A stretch of DNA of 64,000 nucleotides from an uncultured Kordia sp. (GTDB lineage: Bacteria; Bacteroidota; Bacteroidia; Flavobacteriales; Flavobacteriaceae). Under the pieces are notes generated by a model. The model was not told where the DNA came from. It saw only the letters and a list, made by a program, of their open reading frames with translations, and did not search any database. The position numbers and the translations under genes were made by a program. Positions 7,062 through 14,405 of the stretch are shown in pieces. Each line of letters starts with the position of its first letter. Positions within the stretch are counted from its first letter, which is position 1. The DNA lies in the NCBI RefSeq assembly GCF_947496985.1, contig NZ_CANMEZ010000010.1, positions 1 through 64,000 on the forward strand. The letters are read 5' to 3'.

Positions 7062-8279
7062 TTATTTATTGAATTTATAAATTATTTCTCCTTTTTTATT
7101 AATATAAACTGTGCCAACACCTTTTAATTTAACTTTGGCTAATCCATTTTCAAATACAGAGCCATATTGAGAATAATTGATATCAAAATCTAATTCAATA
7201 ACTTTTTCATTTTTTTTATTAATGTAAAAAACATCTTTTTTAATTCTATCATAGACCATAGCAATTCCCTCTGAAAAATCACCTACGCTGTAATATTTTA
7301 AATCAATAGTTACATTACCTTGAATATCTAAATAACCACATTTCCCAACAGTTTTACAGGCTACAATAAATTCGTTTGAATAGTATTTATCAGAAATAAA
7401 AGTATATTCAGGTTTTATTACGTATTCGCCTTTTTCGTTTATGATACCATATTTTTTTGTATTAGCATCTTGAACTTTTGCATACCCATTAGTAAAATTA
7501 GTCGCTTTTGAAAACTTAAATGGTATTATAATTTTACCGTATTTATTAATATAACCTGCTTTTTTATTATCCTTGGATATAGCTAATGCAATTCCATTGT
7601 TAAATTCATGAATCTGACTAAACTCTTTCAATTTAAAAATTAATTTTCCTTTAGTATTAAAAACTCCTGTTCTTATAGGGTAATTATCTTTGTTTATTTT
7701 AAATGAAATTAGGCCTTCTTTAACATGATTAGAAATAGCTATATATTCTCCTCTTCTTTTATTTATTTTAAGTCCATGTGCATCCAACATTATTTTTTTT
7801 GGATTTAAAACAACTTCTCCTTTTTTGTTTATAAGAATTTTTTCTCCATTTAACTGTACAACGGCATAACCTTCTTTAAACTCGTGTGCATGACTATATT
7901 TAGGGGCAATAATCATTTCTCCTTGCTTATTTATATATCCACAACTATAGTTTTTATCTTTCACAACAGCTAATCCTTCTGAGAATTGCCTTGATAAATT
8001 ATTGTTTGAAACGAAAACAGGCTCAACACTGATTTCACCATTAAGATTGACATAACCAGCTAAATGATGCCCTATCCCTTTCTTATATATTTCAAAATAT
8101 GCAAGCCCTTCTTTAAATTCTCCAACTTGAAAGAACTCTGGTTCAACTATAACATTACCTAGATTATCTATCAAGCCAAATCCATTATTGCCTTTTATTT
8201 GATATAGGAAACCATCAGATTCTTGACAAATACATGTGTATATGTTTAACATTAAAAATAAAAGAAGTAGTTTTTTCAT
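7062..8279 (-). CDS. Secreted WG-repeat protein
   Basis: 405 residues with a signal peptide (MKKLLLLFLMLNIYTCIC) followed by about nine WG-type repeats (Pfam WG_beta_rep pattern): units such as GLIDNLGNVIVEPEFFQVGE and GYINKQGEMIIAPKYSHAHE, each followed by an FKEGLA/FSEGLA segment. The repeats form beta-rich arrays with no known catalytic activity; surface or periplasmic binding is a guess. Sole gene of cassette C7, leader 24 bases, no visible promoter. Confidence 0.85.
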   Translation of the reverse strand: MKKLLLLFLMLNIYTCICQESDGFLYQIKGNNGFGLIDNLGNVIVEPEFFQVGEFKEGLAYFEIYKKGIGHHLAGYVNLNGEISVEPVFVSNNNLSRQFSEGLAVVKDKNYSCGYINKQGEMIIAPKYSHAHEFKEGYAVVQLNGEKILINKKGEVVLNPKKIMLDAHGLKINKRRGEYIAISNHVKEGLISFKINKDNYPIRTGVFNTKGKLIFKLKEFSQIHEFNNGIALAISKDNKKAGYINKYGKIIIPFKFSKATNFTNGYAKVQDANTKKYGIINEKGEYVIKPEYTFISDKYYSNEFIVACKTVGKCGYLDIQGNVTIDLKYYSVGDFSEGIAMVYDRIKKDVFYINKKNEKVIELDFDINYSQYGSVFENGLAKVKLKGVGTVYINKKGEIIYKFNK

Positions 8280-8303
8280 TATTGTGTTAGATGTATTTTA
8301 AAT

Positions 8304-8396
8304 TGGTTACGGCGGTTATGTATAAGAGTAGCAAACGTACAACGGCCTTTTGATTTCGTTAAAAATAACATTTTTTTATATATGGTACTCCTACTG
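8304..8396. repeat. Cassette-boundary repeat CB8 (degenerate)
   Basis: Left core TGGTTACGGC (8 of 10 complementary to GTTGTAACCA at 7049, the other end of C7), then GGTTATGTATAAGAG as the inner box. The right arm is eroded: TATATATGGTACTCCTACTGG where TATACATTGTTACCTGCTGG would be expected from CB2. Its own left and right halves pair poorly. Confidence 0.5.
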
Positions 8397-8408
8397 GCTT
8401 TATTTTGT

Positions 8409-8915
8409 TTATTTTAATTTTTTTCCAATTCCTCTTTCAAGATCTTTTAAGGTACTGCTTTCTGTCAGTTCCAATTCCGATAATATTTTATTCGTAACAG
8501 AGCTGCAATAATCAATATCATTTTCACTTCCTGCAAAATTCAAATACCTTGAATTATTATAAAAGATATAACTATTATTTATAATTAAATCTCCACCAAG
8601 ATGCGAGTCAAGACAACTTGAAGATATTTTTAGTTTTCTTGACAATTTCTCATAATACTTTAAGTCCGAAATATTATAAATGACAAAAGCCATTGTAGGA
8701 TACCAATTTTCATTATAGGTTTCTTCTCTTAATTTATCTTTTATATATTTTGTTCTCAGAAATTCAATTCTTCCAATCGGTTTTATAGAATCTTTACTTT
8801 CAATTTCATAATCAATTTCATAAGTCCAATGTTTTGGATTATTTGTGTCAGGTTTCGAATCACATGAAAAAAGAAACAGAGTTAATAAAATGAAAAGGAT
8901 TTTCGGCATTCTCAA
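8409..8915 (-). CDS. Hypothetical lipoprotein
   Basis: Not recognised. 168 residues with a lipoprotein signal (MRMPKILFILLTLFLFSC, lipid Cys 18). The mature part has aromatic and charged residues (HWTYEIDYEIESKDSIKPI) and two cysteines (SSCLDSHLGGD and DYCSS) that could form a disulfide in the periplasm. It lies between a degenerate boundary (CB8) and a half boundary (CB9), so this cassette seems old. Confidence 0.6.
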   Translation of the reverse strand: MRMPKILFILLTLFLFSCDSKPDTNNPKHWTYEIDYEIESKDSIKPIGRIEFLRTKYIKDKLREETYNENWYPTMAFVIYNISDLKYYEKLSRKLKISSSCLDSHLGGDLIINNSYIFYNNSRYLNFAGSENDIDYCSSVTNKILSELELTESSTLKDLERGIGKKLK

Positions 8916-8929
8916 TGTTGGTTTTCAGT

Positions 8930-8949
8930 TTTATACAATGTTGTACATA
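8930..8949. repeat. Cassette-boundary repeat CB9 (right arm only)
   Basis: TTTATACAATGTTGTACATA matches the right-arm pattern TTATACA..GTTGT of the other repeats. No left arm or palindromic partner is visible between it and the start of the lipoprotein gene at 8915, so most of the repeat appears deleted. Confidence 0.5.
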
Positions 8950-8957
8950 GTGCTTTA

Positions 8958-9404
8958 TTATTCAGGTTTTGTATATGTGACTATATCAATACCAATTCCG
9001 TTTGGATCTTTGATTGCAAAATGTCTGTCTCCCCAAGATTCGTCTCGAATTTCAATTTCCAATTTGATTCCTTTTTCTTTTAGTTGTTTATAAACTTTAT
9101 CTACATCTTCAACTTCTATGGTTAAATAGACTCCTTTTCCATTAAATGCCGATTGGAAAATGGCTTCTTGGCTTGGGTGGTTCGGTTGTAAAAAACTAAT
9201 CTCTGCCGAGTGGTTGGCTGTGTGAAGTAAGAGGTAAAATTCGTTTTCAAAACTTACTCCAAAGTCCAAAATTTCTGTGTAGAATTTCTTGGTTTCCGGT
9301 AATTTTCCAGTAATTATTCCTGCGTTAAGTTTCATTTTTCTTTTTGTTTGTGCATTTGTTAAACTTACTGTCAGAACAAATACGATTAATAACAGTGCTC
9401 TCAT
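8958..9404 (-). CDS. Secreted VOC-family (glyoxalase-like) protein
   Basis: 148 residues from the ATG at 9404, which opens a signal peptide (MRALLLIVFVLTVSLTNAQ); an ATG at 9470 would add a polar extension. The mature part is a vicinal-oxygen-chelate domain: GKLPETKKFYTEILDFGVSF, later YLTIEVEDVDKVYKQLKEKG and HFAIKDPNGIGIDIV. VOC proteins bind metals or small molecules (glyoxalase, antibiotic binding). Export to the periplasm is unusual for the family. It is the last gene of the five-gene cassette C9. Confidence 0.75.
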   Translation of the reverse strand: MRALLLIVFVLTVSLTNAQTKRKMKLNAGIITGKLPETKKFYTEILDFGVSFENEFYLLLHTANHSAEISFLQPNHPSQEAIFQSAFNGKGVYLTIEVEDVDKVYKQLKEKGIKLEIEIRDESWGDRHFAIKDPNGIGIDIVTYTKPE

Positions 9405-9472
9405 TGTCAATGATTTTGTTGCGACAAATTTAGATTGACAAAAAGCTAAGGAATTGTAAAAATCGGACAAAC

Positions 9473-10300
9473 TTAACGAAAGGCTTCAGAAGGTGTTACA
9501 CCGTAAAATGTTTTGAAATTTTTAATGAAATGAGCTTGGTCAAAAAAGCCAACATCAAAGTATAGTTTATTTTCTTTAAGGCTTTGTTTTGAGGGTTTTG
9601 CATTCAAAATATGCTGAAAGCGTACAACATTACTAAACGATTTTACTGTTGTGCCTATATAAAAATTGAAAACTCTACGAAGTTGTCTTGCGCTTAAACC
9701 TGTATTAAGGTCTTTTTCGATATCCAAATATCCACTTCTTTGGAAAATCAAGTTTAAAGCGTTTAAAAAACGGTAATCGTAATAAATCTCGTTACTTTTT
9801 GAAAGCTCGATTATTTTTTCGTTCAGCGTTTTAACAATTGTATTAAATGAATTCGAAAGTTTGATTTCTGTATTAATCCATCTGGAAAAATTTGGTAAAA
9901 CTTTGTTTAATTCCTGGGATTGATTGCTTAAAGTTTTGGTGTCAACTGCGAACAAATGTGGAAATGCAGCGGGTAAAAATCGAATCCCTATATAATCAAA
10001 TTCTTTTCCAATTGGGAATTGAACGAACCTTCGGCAAAAGCCCATTACAAAATTTTCTGTCGGTTGTTTATGGTCAAAAAATATATCAATACAACCGTCT
10101 GAAACCACTCGATAATTATAATTCTTTTTTAAGGGTTTCAGCGTTTTAAGTTGCCAAAAACAGTAAATGAAGTTTTCAATTTCTTTATTTGGTTTACTTT
10201 CTTGATAACTTATTTCGTTATCGTTAGCCGAAACTGATGGTTGAATCGGTTTATAATTTTCTCTTATGGATTTTAGTTTATTCACTGCGTTTTCCTGCAT
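9473..10300 (-). CDS. AraC-family transcriptional regulator
   Basis: 275 residues. N-terminal DUF6597-like sensing domain (NFIYCFWQLKTL, then FMGFCRRFVQFPIGKEFDYIG without a clear enzyme motif), C-terminal AraC HTH pair (LSARQLRRVFNFYIGTTVKS; YFDVGFFDQAHFIKNFKTFY, then GVTPSEAF). Full length for the family. Its start overlaps the end of the upstream DUF6194-like gene by 23 bases, so they are co-transcribed; the downstream VOC gene is a plausible partner. Confidence 0.83.
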   Translation of the reverse strand: MQENAVNKLKSIRENYKPIQPSVSANDNEISYQESKPNKEIENFIYCFWQLKTLKPLKKNYNYRVVSDGCIDIFFDHKQPTENFVMGFCRRFVQFPIGKEFDYIGIRFLPAAFPHLFAVDTKTLSNQSQELNKVLPNFSRWINTEIKLSNSFNTIVKTLNEKIIELSKSNEIYYDYRFLNALNLIFQRSGYLDIEKDLNTGLSARQLRRVFNFYIGTTVKSFSNVVRFQHILNAKPSKQSLKENKLYFDVGFFDQAHFIKNFKTFYGVTPSEAFR

Positions 10301-10757
10301 TGTTATGCCCTTTTACTTTCTTTTCATATTTCTTTAACGCTAAATGATATCCTTCTTCGATTAGTGGGAATAATTTATTAAAAGTTTCCTTTGTGGGATT
10401 TAAAATACAAATCCAACTCATCCAACCATAAATCGGATGAGGCATTATTTTATTAAGTTCTGAAAAGTCATAAGGCATATCAATTATTTTACCTGCCTTT
10501 GGTCTTTTTGGTCTTTCTCCAAATAACCTAAAAAAGGTATCTTTTGATATTCCAATGTTTAACCTAAATACGCCATTTCTATCAGTATTTGATGCTTTGT
10601 CATTTAAACCATCTTTTTCTTTGAATGTCAATAGATAGACTCCTTTACTTAGTTTATTTTCTGGATTGTAAAATAGTCCGACTTCTCCCCAATTTTTATT
10701 TAGAACAAGACCATCAAATTTTTCCTGAACCCTTTCAATTATGTCGTTTTTAGTCAT
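10278..10757 (-). CDS. DUF6194-family protein
   Basis: 159 residues resembling DUF6194: a central FGERPKRPKAGKIIDMPYD followed by the conserved stretch MPHPIYGWMSWICILNPT and a C-terminal helix (LFPLIEEGYHLALKKYEKK). Function unknown; cytosolic. It starts seven bases after the upstream lipoprotein gene and overlaps the AraC gene, so it belongs to the cassette C9 operon. Confidence 0.7.
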   Translation of the reverse strand: MTKNDIIERVQEKFDGLVLNKNWGEVGLFYNPENKLSKGVYLLTFKEKDGLNDKASNTDRNGVFRLNIGISKDTFFRLFGERPKRPKAGKIIDMPYDFSELNKIMPHPIYGWMSWICILNPTKETFNKLFPLIEEGYHLALKKYEKKVKGHNNAGKRSE

Positions 10758-10763
10758 ATCTTT

Positions 10764-11153
10764 TTATTTAACATCAATTACAGGTTCAAGATGCATAAAT
10801 TGCATAGTTTCTTGATTTATCATTCCAAAGAATTTTTGACAAGTTTCACTTTTCAAAATTTCTTGTGCAGCATGCTCAGCTGATTTCAGGTCAGTCCAAT
10901 AAACAATATCAGTCCATTTACCGTTTTTGTCCACTGTTAGTTTCCTTCCAATGTAGCCATCAAATTTTTCTACTACAGGATTTACTGCTTTTGCTGCAGC
11001 TATCACTTCTGCTTTGGAATATTGAGGATAGGTATCAAAAATAACCAATTCCACTGTCCCTACCTTTTTACTTTGTTCGCTCATATTTGTTTTGTTCTGG
11101 GGATTACAGCTAATCAATACGATAGTTATAATACCAATTAATAAATGCTTCAT
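10764..11153 (-). CDS. Lipoprotein with a ferredoxin-like (ABM-type) domain
   Basis: 129 residues. Lipoprotein signal (MKHLLIGIITIVLISC, lipid Cys 16), then a compact domain with the dimeric alpha/beta-barrel pattern of antibiotic-biosynthesis-monooxygenase-like proteins: VELVIFDTYPQ strand, YIGRKLTVDKNGKWTDIVYW strand pair, helix SAEHAAQEIL. Such domains bind small hydrophobic compounds or haem. The promoter at 11177-11211 carries the WYL-type palindrome, so the now broken WYL gene upstream probably controlled it. Confidence 0.65.
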   Translation of the reverse strand: MKHLLIGIITIVLISCNPQNKTNMSEQSKKVGTVELVIFDTYPQYSKAEVIAAAKAVNPVVEKFDGYIGRKLTVDKNGKWTDIVYWTDLKSAEHAAQEILKSETCQKFFGMINQETMQFMHLEPVIDVK

Positions 11154-11176
11154 TTGATATATTTAAGTTTATGGTG

Positions 11177-11211
11177 CAAATGTAAATGGGAAGAGTGACA
11201 ACCCTATGTCA
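11177..11211 (-). promoter_or_regulatory. Promoter and palindromic operator of the ABM-type lipoprotein gene
   Basis: Minus-strand -7 box TACATTTG (11184-11177), 11 bases, then palindrome TGACAACCCTATGTCA (11196-11211), one base from the WYL pseudogene stop at 11213. Same layout as at 5279-5313. The operator survives although the regulator is broken. Confidence 0.6.
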
Positions 11212-11212
11212 A

Positions 11213-11876
11213 CTATACTTCAATAAATTTCTTGAAATAATCATTTAATGAGAAATCTTGTTGATAATCAAATGTTTCAGAGGTAATAAAGAGTGTTGAA
11301 ATTCTATCTAATCTAAATTCACGTAAGTTGTTTCGTAAGCGACAGAATGCGACTAAAACCCAAGAACTCTCAGTGAAATAAATTGCAAGAGGTTCAATTT
11401 CACGAGTTGTATGTTCATTCTTGTAAATTGAGAAGTAATTGACTTTTGAATTGAAGACAGCCAAATACTTTTGTTTTTTTCGTTTTTCGTTGAAGGCTCT
11501 ATTCTATTCTCTAGTTTTGAAATTCCTTCCTTTTCAAAAGCCCTAAGAGTCGATTTTATTTTTATTAATAAGGAATTGAAATCTTTAATCAAGAAATGTC
11601 TCCTTGGTTTAGAATTAATTTTTCCGAAACAATTAGAGCATTTGCTTCTTCTTGAGTAATCATTATTGGTGGTAATGAATATCCATTCACCATAAAATAT
11701 CCAACTCCGTTTTCAGAACCTACTGGAACTCCAGCTCTTGAAGTGTTTTTAATGTCTTTGTAAACAGTTCTTAAGCTAATTTCAAATCTTTCAGCTATTT
11801 CACTTGCAGTAACAATCTTTTTAGATTGTAATTGAATTAGAATTGCTGTTATTCGAGTTAGTCTATTTATTTTCAA
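11213..11876 (-). pseudogene. WYL-domain regulator, frameshifted
   Basis: Three consecutive minus-strand frames together match the intact WYL regulator at 5315-5998. The HTH part (11876-11589) reads EIAERFEISLRTVYKDIKN; a one-base loss in a TTTCTT run near 11589 shifts to LIKDFNSLLIKIKSTLRAF. Near 11465 a deletion of roughly 25 bases removes part of the WYL domain and shifts again, to EPLAIYFTESSWVLVAFC and FRLDRISTLFI. The second lesion is too large for a simple sequencing error, so this is a real pseudogene. First gene of the C9 operon. Confidence 0.8.
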
Positions 11877-11884
11877 TAAATTGG

Positions 11885-12015
11885 ATGTAACGTCTAGTGT
11901 ATGGTTAGTGCGGGAATAAAAAATCAGATATATTCAATTTAGCACTTAGTAAAACACACAAAACTTTTAATTAAACACTAAACTCTGCATTAATTATACG
12001 CATTGTTATGTGACG
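11885..12015. repeat. Cassette-boundary repeat CB10 (attC-like)
   Basis: 131 bp. Left core ATGTAACGTCTAGTGTATGG, right arm TTATACGCATTGTTATGTG. GTGTATGGTTAGTGC pairs with the complement of GCATTAATTATACGC. The right core GTTATGTG belongs to cassette C10 (8 of 8 complementary to 13304-13311). The left core matches C9 only weakly (a two-base gap relative to GTTGTACAT). Confidence 0.72.
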
Positions 12016-12019
12016 TTTT

Positions 12020-12718
12020 TTATATCTCTAAATTCAATTTGTTTTTAAATTCTACTTTTCCTTTTGAAGTAATAATTAATTCTCTGGAATTTGATTTTCT
12101 ACGTATCCAATCTTTTTTTATCATCATTTCAAGAAGTGATGCTCCTAATGCTCCTGCAATATGATGTTTCCTTTCACTCCAATCTAAGCATTGATGAGCG
12201 AAAGAACGTTTTTTCTGTTGGATAATATTAATATTCAATCCTACTTTATTAAACCATTCGTTTCCTGATTTAGTAACTTTGTAATTTTTCCCTGAAATTT
12301 CAATTATTTTATTGTCTAATAAAGACTTTGTTATTTTAACACCAAGACTACCGGCTAAATGATCATAGCAAGTTCTGGCGAAAGTAAAATCATTTAGTTT
12401 TGGTGTTTTTATTTCTTTATATTCCTTGGTTAAAGAAATTAAGCTTGCCATTGATTCTATTGTTTGTGCAACATCATCGCTTGCAAATTTAAAGTAACGG
12501 TGTCTTCCCTGTTTTTCAACAGATAAGATATTTGCTGTAGTCATTTTTTTTAAATGATTACTTGCCGATTGTAATGAAATATTGGCGCTTGTTGCCAATT
12601 CTGTAGCAGTATATGCTCTACCATCTAATAAATTCCATAAGATGATAGAGCGAGATTTGTCTCCTAAAATAGAAGCTATTTGACTGAATTGATTTTCTAA
12701 TTCTTCGATACTATTAAT
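12020..12718 (-). CDS. ArsR-type winged-helix regulator, non-ATG start
   Basis: About 232 residues. The HTH begins IASILGDKSRSIILWNLLDG and continues ATELATSANISLQSASNHLK; the C-terminal part has a duplicated LAGSLGVKI / IAGALGASL motif seen in long ArsR-like regulators. No ATG lies upstream of the HTH: the first in-frame TTG (12598) would delete half of it. An ATT at 12718 giving MNSIEELENQFSQ is the most plausible start. The frame is continuous with the DinB gene, separated only by its TAG (12731-12733). Confidence 0.7.
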   Translation of the reverse strand: MNSIEELENQFSQIASILGDKSRSIILWNLLDGRAYTATELATSANISLQSASNHLKKMTTANILSVEKQGRHRYFKFASDDVAQTIESMASLISLTKEYKEIKTPKLNDFTFARTCYDHLAGSLGVKITKSLLDNKIIEISGKNYKVTKSGNEWFNKVGLNINIIQQKKRSFAHQCLDWSERKHHIAGALGASLLEMMIKKDWIRRKSNSRELIITSKGKVEFKNKLNLEI

Positions 12719-12730
12719 TTTTGTGTTTTT

Positions 12731-13201
12731 CTAATCCCATATTTGAGGTCGTTTAATCCCAAGTGTTCTTAAATAACTTAACATTTGACCAGTATGTACA
12801 GACTCGTGATAAACAATTCTATTTAAATAATCTCCTAGTTTTTTGCTTTGACCGACTTCTTTTCTTTCAATTCGTATATTATCTAAATCAGATTTATTTA
12901 ATACTTTAATCATATTAATAAAATTCTCTCGGTATTTTTCAGCAATATTAAGTTCGTTTTTTAAATCTGAGTATTCTAAATTTTTCCAAGGTGATTCATA
13001 ATTTCCTAAATCACCTCTTTTTTTTATAATGATATGAAATAGATGTTCTGCTTCAAGTGTATGCCTTATCATTTCAATAATAGAGAAAGCTTTTTTGTCA
13101 GGTTTCCAGTTTAAATACTCGTTTGGAATTCCTTCCCATAATTTTATACTTCTTCGTCTTGTTTCTGAAAAATTCAATAATATAATTTCTATTGAGTTCA
13201 T
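12731..13201 (-). CDS. DinB-family protein
   Basis: 156 residues with the DinB four-helix bundle pattern and its usual metal-binding histidines: H47 in MIRHTLEAEH and H132/H136 in YHESVHTGQ. Family members include thiol-S-transferases (bacillithiol, mycothiol) and many of unknown role. First gene of cassette C10, followed directly by an ArsR-type regulator, with a near-consensus promoter box TACTTTTA (13245-13238) and the palindrome CATCCTAGAATG (13269) upstream. Confidence 0.82.
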   Translation of the reverse strand: MNSIEIILLNFSETRRRSIKLWEGIPNEYLNWKPDKKAFSIIEMIRHTLEAEHLFHIIIKKRGDLGNYESPWKNLEYSDLKNELNIAEKYRENFINMIKVLNKSDLDNIRIERKEVGQSKKLGDYLNRIVYHESVHTGQMLSYLRTLGIKRPQIWD

Positions 13202-13237
13202 ATTTTACCTTTAAATTTATTGTTATTTATTTGAGTG

Positions 13238-13280
13238 TAAAAGTAAATGACGTTTTTATATTATACTTCATCCTAGAATG
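13238..13280 (-). promoter_or_regulatory. Candidate promoter/operator of the DinB-ArsR pair
   Basis: Minus-strand TACTTTTA at 13245-13238, one base off TAnnTTTG, preceded by the near-palindrome CATCCTAGAATG (13269-13280, 10 of 12 symmetric). ArsR-type proteins bind such short inverted repeats, and autoregulation is a reasonable guess. Confidence 0.4.
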
Positions 13281-13303
13281 TAGTGTGCAAGTTTTTTTAA
13301 TGA

Positions 13304-13493
13304 CACATAACGGTCTTGTGTATGTGTAGTACGGATGTTTGAAAGCGCTAGTTTTCGGACTTCGCATGGCTTTTAGCGAGCTTCTTGTTATTTATTTTAT
13401 TTTCAAAACTAATACACAAATTGCGATCGGAATAGGAGTAATGACCTTTGGATTTTATTTTGCGCACATTACGTATAGCTCGTGTGAACTACA
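13304..13493. repeat. Cassette-boundary repeat CB11 (interrupted)
   Basis: Left core CACATAACGGTCTTGTGTAT, right arm TACGTATAGCTCGTGTGAAC with core GTGAACTACA (8 of 10 complementary to TGTAGCTAAC at 14341). The interior from about 13400 to 13475 does not pair and instead reads on the plus strand like a piece of a transporter, so the repeat appears to hold foreign sequence. Confidence 0.6.
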
Positions 13494-13501
13494 GTATTTT
13501 A
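13402..13501 (+). pseudogene. Possible fragment of an MFS transporter
   Basis: A plus-strand frame inside CB11 reads TNTQIAIGIGVMTFGFYFAH followed by ITYSS, similar to the TM segment with GFF/GFY..AH found in YnfM-like MFS proteins, then stops. No start and no further homology; about 30 codons only. It runs opposite to all cassette genes. Confidence 0.3.
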
Positions 13502-14326
13502 GTTAAATCTAACGCTGTTTATAATGTTCGGTTTTATTTCGTTTCTTATAATACTTAAAGGATGAAAAGGAAAGAAAGAGTCAAACTCCTCTTTTTCCGA
13601 TATATTCATTAGATTTCCTTCTTTGAATTCTTTATTGTAAGGGTCTTGTCTGTATAAAGACATTAGTTCTCCAATGTCAGTATCAGTTATATCACAAATA
13701 GGATGCATTGAAATGTTATCCCTTAATCCAGTTGGATTCATTTCGAATATCATAACTCTAAACTGATACATTTTTTGTTCTTTGTAATCATTTAAGTTAA
13801 GAAAATAGGTGTAATCCATTCCTCTGCCTTCTCTTTTGGGAATTTTAGTTATACTTTCATATCCAACTATTCCATTCTCAGTTAAAACTTCTTCGCACAT
13901 AATTAAGCCACCTCCAATTTTTACAGTTTGCTTCCTTGTCCAATCTCTATATGCTAACATAATAGCTTCAGAATTTTCCTTTTTCATTTCGCCGTTTGGT
14001 TCGAATATTTCAATGACCATTGGATCTGAATCTGGACTTATATATTGTAATTTGGTTTCTGTTGAGTCTATTGAATTCCAACTCATATCGTTAAATATCA
14101 AGTTTCCAAATTGAGTCTCTTTTGTTTTATAATTTCTGGAATAATTTAACAGCTTATCTACCTGCTCCTTTTCGAACATTTTTTCAAAAATTGAATTAAA
14201 TGAATTTTTAAACTTTGATTTATTTTCCTCCGTCAAAGGAAACAATTCATTGAATAAATCTCGATTAGAAAAATTAGATTGAACTGGTTTTTCTTCTTTT
14301 TTACTTTTTAAAAATCTTTTAAACAT
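13499..14326 (-). CDS. Hypothetical protein
   Basis: Not recognised. 275 residues, no signal peptide, no membrane segment. Begins with a basic stretch (MFKRFLKSKKEEKPVQ), then a mixed alpha/beta domain with LAYRDWTRKQTVKIGGGLIM and YTYFLNLNDYKEQKMYQFRV, and ends FFPFHPLSIIRNEI. Its size, cytosolic nature and isolated setting recall immunity-type proteins of Bacteroidota, but that is only an impression. Sole gene of cassette C11, leader about 14 bases. Confidence 0.6.
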   Translation of the reverse strand: MFKRFLKSKKEEKPVQSNFSNRDLFNELFPLTEENKSKFKNSFNSIFEKMFEKEQVDKLLNYSRNYKTKETQFGNLIFNDMSWNSIDSTETKLQYISPDSDPMVIEIFEPNGEMKKENSEAIMLAYRDWTRKQTVKIGGGLIMCEEVLTENGIVGYESITKIPKREGRGMDYTYFLNLNDYKEQKMYQFRVMIFEMNPTGLRDNISMHPICDITDTDIGELMSLYRQDPYNKEFKEGNLMNISEKEEFDSFFPFHPLSIIRNEIKPNIINSVRFN

Positions 14327-14340
14327 TAGTTTTATGGTAT

Positions 14341-14398
14341 TGTAGCTAACGTTTAATGTAAAATGCGTTTTAATGCATTTTTACATTGTGTTACCTGC
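14341..14398. repeat. Cassette-boundary repeat CB12 (attC-like, minimal)
   Basis: 58 bp, the shortest complete member. AATGTAAAATGC (14355-14366) pairs with GCATTTTTACATT (14375-14387) with one unpaired T, flanked by AAC (14348-14350) and GTT (14390-14392). The left core TGTAGCTAAC belongs to C11 and the right core GTTACCTGC to C12. Size, single-base bulge and AAC/GTT ends are as in a minimal integron attC site. Confidence 0.78.
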
Positions 14399-14405
14399 TT
14401 GCTTT

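Noticed and set aside
12020-12598. Start of the ArsR gene at the TTG at 12598
   Set aside because: It would remove the first half of the winged helix-turn-helix, although the upstream frame encodes that half perfectly.
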